64,000 nt of DNA, taken from Anisodus tanguticus (lineage: Eukaryota > Streptophyta > Magnoliopsida > Solanales > Solanaceae). A model generated the notes under the pieces. The model was not told where the DNA came from. It was given only the letters and a program-made list of their open reading frames with translations, and ran no database searches. Both the position numbers and the translations under genes were made by a program. Positions 1-12,125 of the stretch are shown in pieces. The DNA lies in NCBI GenBank assembly GCA_034509755.1, contig CM067550.1, positions 9,479,001 to 9,543,000 on the forward strand, given 5' to 3'. Numbering within the stretch: position 1 is the first letter of the stretch; the number at the start of each line of letters is the position of its first letter.

Positions 1-435
1 TGTAGTTTTTTTTTCCCGTAAACATGGAAAGAGTTCATTTCCTCTTGATGGTTTAAATATATAGAACCATTAAAAGGAAAGATTCATTTCCTTTTGATTG
101 TTTTTCTTTAGTTCATAAAAATGTTCCTACGCTTTCTTGGGCCTTTATATATTACATTGTGGGTTGTTAACTCTAGGTGCTTCTAGTGATTTTGGTTTTA
201 GGTGCAGGGATCTCTTTGAGAGGATTATTATCTACAAAAGAATTCATTTCCTTTTTTATGGAATATATAGAATTTTGGTGCATTTTTAGACTGCCTTTTC
301 TGCTTGTCTAGCCAAATGATATGCAGCCATTTATCACTTAATCATATATGCTCCTACAATGGCCTTTGATGTATCACATTTATTAATTATTGGCTGTACG
401 CGTAGGTATTTCATGTGATTTTGGGTTTGGTGCAG
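1..435 (+). other. GCP4 pseudogene intron with local duplication
   Basis: This stretch holds the intron upstream of the first visible GCP4-like exon. A segment at about 187-231 (intron end, tgcag acceptor and first exon bases) resembles 416-460, where the real exon begins. A short motif of the form attcatttcctttt also recurs near 30, 85 and 243. The upstream copy looks like a local duplication that left a decoy acceptor. No other gene is visible; the 5' exons of GCP4 would lie left of the window. Confidence 0.5.
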
Positions 436-2801
436 GGATGTCATTGAGAGGATTATTACTCTAGGATTTTACTACAGGGAGCTAGAGCGCTTTGCAGCCA
501 AGTCGCGTAATTTAAGTTGGATTAGGTCCCCCAATGAGTCACCTGTGTCGAGGACATCCCACTATTAAAAGGGAAAACATTGAAGCAGAGTGTGTACAGG
601 AGGGCCATTGCGAATGGTATTGTTGAGGTGTTGTCAGTTTATAGGTCTGCTGTTCTACACATCGAGCAAAAGTTACTGTCTGATGCACTGCCTATCGTTG
701 CAACACTTACTCAAGGACTCAATAAGGTGGGTCCTCTATGTAGTACTTTGTGTTGATTCTTCTTAGATCACATTATTGATGAATATTTGTCTACTTTGGA
801 AAGAGGCAAGCAAAAACAGAAATGCAGACCATCACTTTAATATGTTACGAAATTCTGAATTTGAATCATAGATCCGTATGAGGGTTGTTCTTTTTCATTT
901 GCTTAACTTTCTACAATACTAAAAATTGGAATGAAAAATTGTAAGATTCGATGCTTGCTTTGGCTGTATCAAGTTTTTTTCTAGCATGTTTCTTCTGGTA
1001 CATAGTTCCTTGGTTGATTCTAAAGTTTTCTGTTTTCCTTTTCTTTTTCTCTAGAAGCTTATCTCTTCTTCCTGAACCTGCATTTCTCTGCTTTTCACTA
1101 ATTTTTAATTAGTTAATGATGGGGCACTTATTTTGCTCTGATCAAGGCTTGATGGTGCTTCGTCAAGTTTAATATTATTCTTGTTGCCCATATTTTTCCA
1201 CCCTCAATTTTTTTGATCTTCCTACTTCAGTACATTCAATAAGCTTGCTTTGTTCCTTAAATGACTCGCTAACATATCTTATTTTAGTTCTTTGTTCTCT
1301 TGCCTCCTCTTTTTGAGCTGATTCTAGAGATTGAACGTGATAACATTTATGGAGGAAAACTTCTCAACCTTTTACACAAACGTTGCCACTGCGGGGTTCC
1401 TGAATTACAGACATGCATTCAGAGGTGAGCATTTAAAAACTTTATCACATTTTTTTTGCCGTCTCAAATATCGACTATTTCTTTGTTTCTTCTGTATTTT
1501 TCGTGGCTTATCTATTGTCGTGGTTGGTACCATACTTCTCAAAAGTTGCTTGCCTGTCTAGTCTTTGAATACCATGCTAGATGTTGTACAATTTATAATT
1601 TCCTTCTGATAAGGCATGCAGATGTCTTCACTGAGAAACACACCTACCGATTGGGCATTTTGCGAGAAATTAAAGTTGATATCATTAGTCAAGCTCAGTT
1701 CTTTACTATTATTTGTGTGAATGTGTGTATCTGACCTGCCCCTTACTGGTGCTTGTATTGATGTATCTGCCTGTCTAAATCCGTCCCCCTTCCAAAACAT
1801 TCCAAATTAAAAATAACAGTGGAGTAACAGAATGCTATTAACTCCACCTGTTCGACTGTTGAAAACACTATGATGGAGTTTACTAGTCTCAGGAATGTCT
1901 TCAAAATAGTGCCTTAGAGTTTTACATTTTTTTTTCTGTCATTGAGGATGCAAATGTTTTCTCTCTCTGCATGAACGTAGCCAGCCGTTGGATTCTTTTT
2001 CTTACTATTTAATTTGACAAAGTTGGAAAAGAACTATTCTTAGTGGGAACCAGAAGCTGCAATCTTTATGATGTTATCTCTGCTTGTACTGTGGCTTATG
2101 GATCCTCCTTACATGTGTTTTCTTTTCTCCCTTGAAGCATAGGCTTCTATGGCATGGACATCAGGTCATGTATAATCAGCTTGCTTGTTGGGTGGTTTAT
2201 GGAATTCTTCACGATCCATATCAAGAATTCTACATCAGCAGGTTAGCACTGAGAAGGGTGTCTCTAATTCTATTTGATAATTTTAAGCTTGCTGCAGCAT
2301 TCGGCAACTAATCAAAATTTACCAAGTATTAACAATGATTCATAGCTTGGTGCGGACCGTTCAGCTAGGGACACATGATTGTGATCTGTGTGTTACAGTA
2401 GATCCCCCAATTTGCATATATTTGAACACTAGAACACATTTGTTTGTCTAGAATGACATGATTTTATCATCAAGTCACATGAATGATTGCTTCTCGTCTT
2501 AGAAGGACCAAACATGTTAGTGTAGTCAGTCCACCTTACGTTGCTCATAGTGGTGCATGATGGACATTCATTTTCTGTCACTAATGTCCTGTTACTTTTC
2601 ACATAGCCATATGTTACATATCTAATTATGATTATGTTTTAGTCAGGATGACAAACTCTGAACAGGAATCAGCTCCACATTTGCTTGAGAAACTGACGCG
2701 CTTGTCAGTCGCTGATACATCTTTAAATGATTGGCACTTGGGCTTCCATATTTCCTTGGTATGTTCTGCATTGTTCACTTTGTTGCTTCTATAATAGAAA
2801 G

Positions 2802-3044
2802 TACTCCCTCCGTCCCAAACTTTGTTTCCTACTTTTTGATCAGTTTAGCGAAAATTATGTTCACTTTCCTGAAGAGGAAGCTTTCTCGCACGCTTACTCA
2901 ACATTTTCCTTGAAATAGATATCATATTGGGAAACTGGTTCAGATTCTTCAAGAAGTTAATTTTATCTCCACTTCTGACCCCACTTTCGTCTTAATAATA
3001 GTGCTCAATATAAGGATAACAGATAAAATGGAACAAATGGAGTA
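2802..3044. mobile_element. Stowaway-like MITE in GCP4 intron
   Basis: The element starts TACTCCCTCCGTCCC and ends GGAACAAATGGAGTA, giving terminal inverted repeats of the Tc1/mariner Stowaway type with TA at both ends. It is about 243 bp, has no coding capacity, and lies in the intron after the 2643-2758 GCP4 block. Confidence 0.75.
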
Positions 3045-5129
3045 TTTGCTATAACTTCATGTTTTTCCTCTGGATATGTTAATGTGAATCTATGAATACG
3101 TTCCATTTTTCTGGTAGTCTTCTTTGAACAATATCTTAGTTATCGCCCTTGTAAAAGTCTTGTTTCGGATTTAGAGATATATTTCCGGTAGATGTGTCTT
3201 TAGTCTTGCGCATCTCATAGCTCCTTGACGAGACGGTTGATAGCTCCATTTAAAAGGTGGTGTTACCAGGAGGAGTATTTAGCATCCAACCATTTAGAAA
3301 CTTTACTTTTCTGACATTTTGTCTTCCTTATGATGTATCTATGAGTAGGGGGAAAGGGCGTGAATCTAGGAAGATACAACATTCATTAGTTTGATTGCGC
3401 AATGTGATTTATATTAGGTTCTTCATGTATATTTACAATCTTCACTTGTTATTCAGGTTCAAATTCCAAGGTCTTAACTATAACATTCTCGTGAGACATA
3501 TCTGAAAAAGATTCTAGTTTACCTTGGCAAATCTATTGCATAATTGTTAAAACAAGTTTTGAATGAGGTTAGAAAGATGTTCTATTGCTCCGGAAGAAAG
3601 GCGCTAGGTGAGCTTAGATAAGAAAAATAGGATATTATTCTCTATATCAATCCTTCAATGAAGCAAGAGCTGACTACAAGAAAACTTTTCGTTTCCATTT
3701 ACTGGAATTAAAACTAATTCAACCATAAAATAGTCGTATTATTGTTGAAATATGAGTCATTCTTCTTTCTGAGCTTACTTTGTCACGTTCCCTGTTACTT
3801 TTGGCCCTCGTCCCGTAACCCTCCATCATTATGCATCCCCCTTCTCCCTCTGTTCTCTGCTTCACATGGAATGGAGCAGCTTTTGCCATCAACCTACTAC
3901 TATACAACGTTTAAGCTATTTGCGAACTCTCCTCCATGCAGGATATGCTACCAGAGTATATTACCATGCATGTCGCAGAATCCGTCCTTTTTGCAGGAAA
4001 AGCTGTTAGGGTTCTTCGCAATCCAAGTCCCAGTTTCCAATCTAAGGATGGTTCATCTCATCAGCAAATTCAGAGAGGATCTGAAAGGACCCAAGGATAT
4101 ACAGCAACAATTTCTTTCCAGAATAACTCCTTGGATAATAAGTTAATTGGAGAAGATTCACTCCCGCAGGCAGAGGCTGATAAGATTGAATCTATGCTTC
4201 AAGACTTAAAGGTTTTTTATTCAATAAGCTTGATCAGTCTTTTAGATTGATGTGGGTGATGTTTATCTTCTTTGGTACATGTAATCAAGCTTGAAACCTT
4301 GTTTAACCTGCTCCTTGTTTTGGCCTCAATTTAAAGATGTCTCATTTGTATGAGTCATCTGAATTCCACAAAAGATCATTCGAGAATGCCGTTGACACAA
4401 TAAAAGCAGTTGCAGCCAGTCATCTGTGGCAGGTGCAATTGCATACTGTAATATTTCTTCCCTTGCTGCAGATAATGCACTTACAAATCATTCATGTTTG
4501 CAGCTTGTTGTTGTGCGAGCTGACTTAAATGGGCACTTAAAGGCTCTAAAAGACTATTTTCTTTTGGAAAAAGGTGATTTCTTCCAGGTAAAGGAAACTG
4601 ACTTCTACAAGTTATGTTTCACGGTGGTGTTAACAATATCCTGTTCTCCTGATGCTTGCTTTATTTATTATTTTTTTCTTTTCATTTTTGGCGCAGCTCT
4701 GGGAAAAAGTTGCATAATTCAATTAAAGATCAATAGAAGGGAGCATTTTAGGATTTTATACTAGTATTACGAATAATCTACATGGCATGCTGAAGGTGCT
4801 TATGAAGGAATATTAGTATCATCCAGATGCTCCTGAAGATTTTCTGGATAAATAATCTTTGTTATTGTATTATATAAATAAATTTCATCCCTGGTCATCT
4901 ACAAAACATAAAATACCTGTGTATATTAATAGGCAACAACTACATTATCAATTTCATCAGTGAATATTCATAAACTTACATATTCTTGCTTTTTTGTTTC
5001 TATATTCTATTGGTGGAAAGAACACAGGAACTAATTGATGCAACATAAGTAGAACTAAGTTTTTATATCATGGCTCAGTTATATCACAGTTATATCATGG
5101 CTCAGTCACCTACACTTACTTCTTACACA

Positions 5130-8100
5130 TTTTTACAACAAATGCATGAACATTATTAGTGCTTACGCGCCTCATGTGGGCTTGGACGAGGAGGAGAAGA
5201 GGCGCTTTTGGGAGGATTTGGACGAGGTGGTGGGTGGTATACTACCCACTGAGAAGTTATTTATAGGAGGGGATTTCAATGGACATATTGGGTCACTTCC
5301 GGGGGTTATGACAACGTGCATGGAGGCTTTGCAGGAATGGGGGAGGCGTCTCACTTTTGAAGTTCGCTAGAGCTTCTGGGATGGTGATATAGCCAATTCG
5401 AGGTTCCTGACGGAGGAGCACTTGGTGACTTTCCGTAGTTCGGTAGCTAAGACTCAGATAGACTTTTTGCTCCTTAGGAAGGTTGACAACGGTCTCTGTA
5501 AAGACTGCAAGGTTATTTCGAATGAGTATCTTACAACCCGACATAAGCTTTTGGTGATGGATTTGGAGATCAAGATGGAGAAGAAGAGGAGGGTTGTGGA
5601 TGACAGGTTAAGAATCAAATGGATGAGTTTGACCATGGCTAGTGCAAAAGAGATGGGGGAGAGGTTGATGGCCAAGCGGGCTTGGGGGAGTAGTGGGGAT
5701 GCGAACGGTATGTGGGACAGGACGGCCAGTTGCATTCGAGAGGTAGCTAGAGAAGTGCTTGGGGTCTCGAGAGGTAGCTAGAGAAGTGCTTGGGGTCTCG
5801 AGAGGTAGCCGTGGTGAGCATCGAGGGGACTGGTGGTGGAATGGTAAAGTTCAAGAGAAGGTGGAAGAGAAGAAAACGACGTATGTGAAATTAGTAGAAA
5901 GCAAGGATGAGGTGGAGAAGTGGACGAATAGGGAACTGTATAAGATGGCGAGGAAGGAGGCAAAGCATGCGGTTACGGCGGCAAAAACGGCGGCCTTTGA
6001 ACGCTTGTATGTGGAATGGATAGGAAGTTGTACAGACTAGCCAAGGCGAGGGAGAGGAGGGCCCGTGACTTGGATCACGCGAGGTGCATCAAGGACGAGG
6101 ACGACAAAGTATTGGTGGAGGACGCGAATATTAGGCGGAGGTGGCAATCTTACTTCCATAAACCCTTGAACAAAAAAGGAGATACATACATCGTGTTGGG
6201 AGATCTGGAGCAATCCGGTAGGTACCGGGATTTTGGGTATTGTAGAAGCATTAAGGTTGAAGAGGTAAATGGTGTTGTTCGTAGGATGCGCAAGGGACGA
6301 GCGACCGGGTTTGATGAGATCCCAGTTGAATTTTGGAAGAGCGCAGGCAGGGCAGATTTGGAATGGCTGACTGAGTTGTTTAACGTCATTTTTAAGATGA
6401 CGAGAATGCCCGAAGAATGGAGGTGGAGTACAGTGATCCCGTTGTACAAGAACAAATGTGATATTCAGAGTTGCAACAACTATTGGGGTATCAAGCTGCT
6501 AACCCACACTATGAAAGTTTGAAAAGGGTCGTGGAGATGAGGGTGAGAAGAGGCGTGTCTATTTCTGAGAACCAGTTTGGATTGATGCCGGGGCGTTCGA
6601 CCACAGAAGTCATTCATCTTATTAGGAGGTTGGTGGAGCAGTATAGGGAGAGGAAGAGAGACTTACATATGGTTTTCATCGACCTCGAGAAGGCATACGA
6701 CAAAGTTTCTAGGGAGGTTCTATGGAGATGTTTGGAGGTTAGAGGTGTACCTATGGCGTACACTAGGGCAATCAAGGATATGTATTAGAGCCAAGACCAG
6801 GGTACGAACAGTGGGAGGAGACTTGGAGCACTTTCCAGTGATGATGTGGCTGCACTAGGGATCAACTCTTAGCCCATTCTTATTTGCCTTGGTGATGGAT
6901 GGACTGACGCCACAAATCCAAAGGGAGGTGCCATGGTGTATGTTATTCGCAGACGACATGGTCCTGATTGATGAGACTCGCAGTGGAGTGAACGCTAAGC
7001 TAGAGGTTTGGAGACAGACTCTAGAATCTAAAGGGTTCAGGCTGAGTATGACCAAGACAGAATACTTGGAGTGCAAGTTCAGTAACGGGAGCGACCTTGA
7101 GACAGGCGTGGAGGTGAGGCTTGGTACTCAGGTCATTTCAAATAAAGGAAGCTTCAAGTACCTCGGGTCTATTATCCAAGGGGATGGAGAGATTGATGAC
7201 GATGTCACACATTGTATTGGGGCAGAGTGAATGAAATGGAGGCTCGCATCTGGAGTCTTATGCGACAAAAAGGTGCACCAAAACTTAAATGCAAGTTCTA
7301 TAGGGCGGTGGTTAGACCGACTATGTTATATGGGGCGGAGTATTGGCTAGTCAAGACTTCGCACATCCAGAAGATGAAAGTTGTGGAGATGAGGATGCTG
7401 AGATGGATGTGCGGGCATACAAGGAGGGATAGGATTAGAAATGATGATATCTGGGACATAGTGGGAGTGGCCTCGATGGAGGATAAGATGCGGGAAGCGA
7501 AGTTGAGATGGTTTGGGCATGTGCAGAGGAGAGACACAATTGCCCCAGTGCAGAGGTGTAAGAGGTTGGCTATGGACGGGTTCAGGAGGGGTAGAGGTAG
7601 GCCGAAGAAGTATTGGGGAGAGGTGATTAGACGGGATATGGCGCAGGTGCAACTTACTGAGGATATGACCTTAGATAGGGGGTTGTGGAGGACACATATT
7701 AGGGTAGAAGGGTAGTAGGTAGTCGAGCGTAGTCCTACTTAAGCTTGCAAACTGGTAGTTGTAGTGTTATTATTGTAGGCCCGCTTAGCCTATCATACTA
7801 ATAGGCGTAGTATTGCTTCATAGTCCCCTGTAGTTTGATTTATGCTGCTATGTGTCATTTAGTGTACTTTGTTTAGCTTATTTACCTGCGCTAGTTACTG
7901 CTTAATTTTTCGGAATGCGCTATCATGGCTTATTCTCTTTTGATACCAGCATTCTCATACTGCTTTAAATTTTTTCTGACCGGGTCTGATTTTTTCTCTT
8001 GCTTTGCTTTTGTTGTTGTTTGTGCTTATGCTCTGTCTTGAGCCGAGGGTCTCTCGGAAACAGCCGCTCTACCTACCAAGGTAGAGTTAAGGTATGCATA

Positions 8101-8165
8101 CACTCTACCCTCCCCAGACCCACGCTGTGGGATTTCACTGGGTATGTTGTTGTATGCTGTTTGAA
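5130..8165 (+). mobile_element. Degenerate RTE-type LINE (non-LTR retrotransposon)
   Basis: The element is inserted in the GCP4 intron between 4587 and 8239. In order it carries: an endonuclease fragment (NIISAYAPHVGLDEEEKRRF, then FIGGDFNGHIGS) from about 5146; an RT N-terminal part (RKGRATGFDEIPVEFWK) near 6290; RT motif A (VFIDLEKAYDKVSREVLW) near 6670; the catalytic FADD motif near 6946; and a C-terminal region to 7715 (LYGAEYWLVK, MLRWMCGHTRRD, LRWFGHVQRR). The endonuclease start is missing, so it is 5'-truncated. Reading frames break several times and a 31-bp unit is tandemly duplicated from 5737. The 3' end (about 8040-8165) has paired GAGGGTCTCTCGGAAACAG and CTCCCCAGACCC boxes and a TTGTTGT tail, as in solanaceous RTE elements and partner SINEs. 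It is a dead copy. Confidence 0.88.
5737..5800 (+). repeat. 31-bp tandem duplication inside the LINE
   Basis: A 31-bp unit beginning cgagaggtagctagagaag is present twice head to tail (from 5737 and from 5768), followed by the start of a third copy. Because 31 is not a multiple of 3 it shifts the LINE reading frame, which explains the frame change seen here. Confidence 0.85.
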
Positions 8166-9775
8166 AGCTGTTTTTAATGATGTGTGCAAATAAATTTTTT
8201 GTTTCTTTAGTAGTATTGACAAAAGGTATTGCTGACAGAGTTTCCTTGAGGAGAGTCGCCAGCTGATGCGTTTACCACCTCGCCAATCTACTGCAGAAGC
8301 CCATCTTCTGGTCTCATTTCAACTAGGTGTTTTGCAGGACAATAATGCTTGTATTGAATGCTGCCCTTATTATCATATTTTTCTATTGTCTTGCAGTCAG
8401 CATTCCAACTCTTAAAAATAATTTTTACATTTTACATTCTGGTTCTTTTCTTGTCTGACCTCATTAAAAGGCTACTGATGTTGGTTGGGCAAAGATCAAT
8501 CCATCGAATGGTGATTGATATGCTGAGGTCTTTGATAAGTTGTCTATAAGAAGGCTTTTGTGTTGTTCTAAATGCTTTCTTTATTTTTTGTTTATTTTCA
8601 ACCAAATTTGGAGGTTAATGACAGAGGCAGAATTTTATTTGTCCAGTTGCTTCTTCTTTGCTCTTGGCATGTCATGGTCTTCGTCGTGGTTTTTAATCAT
8701 TACAAATATCTAAGTCTTAAACTACCTTGGTTACATTGCAGGCTGCTTTAAAGACTATTGGTGAAGAGGATAAATACTTTTCAAGGGTGTCTTTGCGGTA
8801 AGATTGTGCTTTGGTTTTCCTAATATGTAAAATGTATATAACAGTTTGTGTCACATTTACTTTTCCTAATGTTAGGATGCCGTCATTTGGAATTGCTTTG
8901 AAACCCTCACCAGTTGATCTGCCCAAGGTAAAAGTGAATAAAGATGGAGACTCGGTGGGGCACACAGATGCTTCTTTGGAGGTGTCCCTTGATGGATGGG
9001 ATGGCATCTCCCTTGAATATTCTATTGACTGGCCATTGCAGCTGTTTGTTACACCGGAAGTTATATCCAAATAATAATTCAGCTGCCATGAAATCTATAG
9101 TCTTCTCAAATCCAAATAGTGAAATAGAAGAGGAAATCTTTTTCTCTTATTTGAAATACTTTTGGGTATATGGTTTTTCTAGTGGCATAATGTCTTCGCT
9201 GACCGCCCCGAATATCTTCATTAGTAACAACCCTCCAGAATAAAATGAGGATATGAGCTAGAATGATATATGAACATTGTTGTTGGCCAAAACTTTAGCA
9301 ACTATACTTTTTTATTAATTGCTATTTTGCTTTAGTATCAAAGGATATTCCAGTATCTGCTCCGTCTTAAGAGGACGCAAATGGAGTTGGAAAAGTCATG
9401 GGCTTCTGCTATGCATCAAGATCATATTGACTTTGCTAAACATCGAAATGACACTAGAAAGTCGTCTGTGTCCCAGCATCAAAGGCAACGCCTTAGACTA
9501 ATGTGGCATGTTAGAGAGCACATGGCCTTGATCAGAAATCTTCAATTTTATATTCAGGTAATTTCCTGTAAGATATCTGTGTGTATTCTGTCAGTTATCA
9601 TTGCTTAATAGATGATCCAACTTTCTTGAACCAAATGCTTGTTATGTAAATAGATTTAATACTAATCCGTTTTTTTTTCTTTTCAGAATGTTGTGTCATG
9701 CTTTCTATAGTTCTTTGTCATGGTTTCTTCACTTCCGTTATTTCTTTTTCCGACCTGCTTTGATATGTTTTTTCT

Positions 9776-9901
9776 TGAGCCGAGGGTCTATCGGAAACAA
9801 CCTCTCTACCTTCCAAGGTAGGGGTAAGGTCTGCGTACATTGTACCCTCCCCAGACCCCACCTGGTGAGATTATACTGGGTATGCTGTTGTTGTTGGTAG
9901 T
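9776..9901 (+). mobile_element. Detached RTE/SINE 3' end in GCP4 intron
   Basis: About 125 bp closely match the 3' end of the LINE at 8040-8165: GAGGGTCTATCGGAAACA, a CCAAGGTAGGGGTAAGG box, CTCCCCAGACCCCA and a TTGTTGTTG tail. No coding part precedes it. It is either a strongly 5'-truncated RTE copy or a SINE that borrowed the LINE tail. It lies between the GCP4 blocks ending at 9557 and starting at 10017. Confidence 0.75.
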
Positions 9902-11352
9902 TGATGAGGCAAACACAGAAGGTTCTCTGTTAGACAACCTTGAAAGTCTTGTTTCTTCAATGGCTTCCACGATAATTACTTTGCAAAAACCTAGATAAAC
10001 AAATTTCATTTTCCAGGTGGATGTGATAGAATCTCAGTGGAGCGTTTTGCAATCTCATACAGAATTCTCATGATTTCACGGAACTTGTGGGCTTTCATCA
10101 AGAGTAAGTAACTGAACATTTCAATGTGTATTATGCTGCCTGTAACTATTGAATAGTGATTTCAACTGCTGCTAGTAGTGCCTTTCGGAATTTAAACTTT
10201 GTATGATTTATTGAATGTTTGGTCTTCCTAGTTCCTACACTGTCGCTTTATGTTTCTTAGATTCCTTTAATGTGTATATTGTCAAAGATTATCACTACTA
10301 ATTAGTTGTTGAAACATGAATCTGCATTGGCATCATTGTTTTAATGACATGGAGCAATTTGGAACGTGATCAATCATTATGAATCTAAGCTGTAGACTTG
10401 TCATTTACTCTTTTATCTCCGGAACATTCTATTTCAGATATAGGTTTTGTCTGCTTTTGAACTACTTTTTGCAATTCGAAGACTTGCATAACCACTGTCG
10501 TAAGCTTTCACACAGAAGTAACAAGCAAAAGCATATTTTTATCTGCCACATAAGTTAGAAGTGTATCAAGAATTTTATTGTGTATATTGGTAACTTGTTT
10601 GTTGTCCTGAGAGACGAAATACTGCACCTTAAGTTCTCATAGTATTGAACTTCTAGTAGTTTTTTTCAGTATCCCTTAGTTTCAATAATGGCAAGATTAC
10701 TATATCGTTGCTACTCATTTCTTGTGATTACTGCGCTTCTTTTGATATAGAAGTTTGATGGACATTGGCTTTTTTCAGATACTTGGCTGCGCTGATTTCA
10801 CAATCTTTCTTGGACATCGGTTCTGTCTCAAGAATTCTGGATGGAATAATGAAACTATGCTTGCAGTTCTGTTGGAAGATCGAAAACGACGAAAGCAATA
10901 GAAGTACTATTGAACTGGAGCACATAGCTGAGGTACTATCGAGTTGATCTATGCGTCTAGTGTTTTCATTTTCTAATGATAACCAGGAATAACATGTTTA
11001 GAGAATGATTGATGCCTGGTCATTCAAATTCATTACTAAGAAGCAATAATTATCCACACAAATTGGTCAAAACACTTGGCCCTTTGTTCACCACCTCCGA
11101 TGTTCTTCATGTAAATATACTCTTAAATAGAAGCCAAGGCATCCTCTCATTGGTGTTTCGTCGCCTGTGTCGTTCTCCAGCTTCTACTACTCGATTAACC
11201 TCAATCTATCCGACCAATGAGTGCTGACAAAGATGTGGTGGCACCTTATTTTAGTTATGATCAAAATTACTAGTATGATATAAATTATATCATGACAGAT
11301 AAATTAGTTTTCTGCACTAGATTTTCCGTGGCTTTGTTTGTTGAAGAACCTA

Positions 11353-11445
11353 GGGCCCGATGCACTAAGCTCCCGCTATGCGCGGGGTTCGGAGAAGGGC
11401 CGGACCACAAGGGTCTATTGTACGCAGCCTTACCTTGCAATTCTG
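11353..11445 (-). mobile_element. Truncated Au-like SINE, 3' part
   Basis: Read on the minus strand, this is the 3' half of an Au-type SINE: GTAAGGCTGCGTACAATAG, CCTTGTGGTCCGG, CCGCGCATAGCGGGAG, CTTAGTGCATCGGGC. The tRNA-derived A and B boxes are missing. It lies in the intron before the 11857 GCP4 block. Confidence 0.7.
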
Positions 11446-12125
11446 ATGTTGGAAATAATAATTCAAAGTTATAGGAAACCAAAATTAGTTGGAATTTGGT
11501 ATTTTAATTCATATTTAGTTAGGATTTATAGTCAAATTTCTGTAGAAATAGATTTTCCGGTTTATAGTAAAAAATAGGTCTTATACTATTATGAATAGGG
11601 GTGCTGCTAGCTATTTTCATAACTAGAGAGATTGTGGACATTGTAGAGAGCATTCAGAGATTTATTAGTTTTTAGAATAAAATATTCTCTTCACCTATTA
11701 CTTGTGGATGTTGAAATCTTATTTTACTTCGATACTTGAATTTGATCTTCTTTTTTCTCTATGGTCCATGATCACTATTTAGTACTCCTATTATTTATTC
11801 TATTTAATGCGGATTGGTTCCCGCTGCTCTAATTCTTACTTTTTACGACTTTTCAGGAGTTCAACAAAAAATCAAACTCCCTATACACAATACTCCGAAG
11901 TAGCAGGGCTTGCTGGGAGCCAGAGAGCCCCGTTCCTTAGACAATTTCTTTTGAGACTCAATTTCAATTCCTTCTTCGATGTAAATCTCTTCCGGAGTTA
12001 CTTGGGAACTTCAAATTTCATTTGCTTATTTTATTTATATTACTTTTTAAATTTGTCAACAGGCAACTGCAAGAGGGGTGCTCAATGTTGTCAGACCTCG
12101 CCCACCTGTATCTGTTCTACAGTGA

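Larger units (their letters stand above)
436..12125 (+). pseudogene. GCP4: Gamma-tubulin complex component 4 (GCP4) pseudogene, 5' end outside window
   Basis: Exon-sized blocks read in order as plant GCP4, a gamma-tubulin ring complex subunit that helps nucleate microtubules. Blocks: 436-726, 1288-1424, 2143-2241, 2643-2758, 3942-4211, about 4337-4432, 4504-4587, 8239-8326, 8742-8797, 8876-9071, 9336-9557, 10017-10103, 10779-10932, 11857-11980 and 12063-12125 (ending CTACAG then TGA). Recognisable peptides include VYRRAIANG, LLWHGHQVMYNQLACW, FAGKAVRVLRNPSP, VVVRADLNGHLKALKDYFLL, EEDKYFSRVSLRMPSFGI and LKRTQMELEKSWAS. Lesions: net +1 in 436-726 (stop at TAT TAA); +1 in 2643-2758; one extra G at the 8326 donor; lost GT donor at 9072 with TAA read-through; 2-nt loss in 10017-10103 giving a TGA; +1 G in 11857-11980. 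Other blocks stay open, so decay looks recent or patchy. Homology is from memory of the family. Assembly error is the alternative, but neighbouring genes are clean. Confidence 0.85.

Noticed and set aside
5293..7652. Minus-strand ORFs across the LINE
   Set aside because: They are antisense shadows of the endonuclease and RT frames and resemble no protein.
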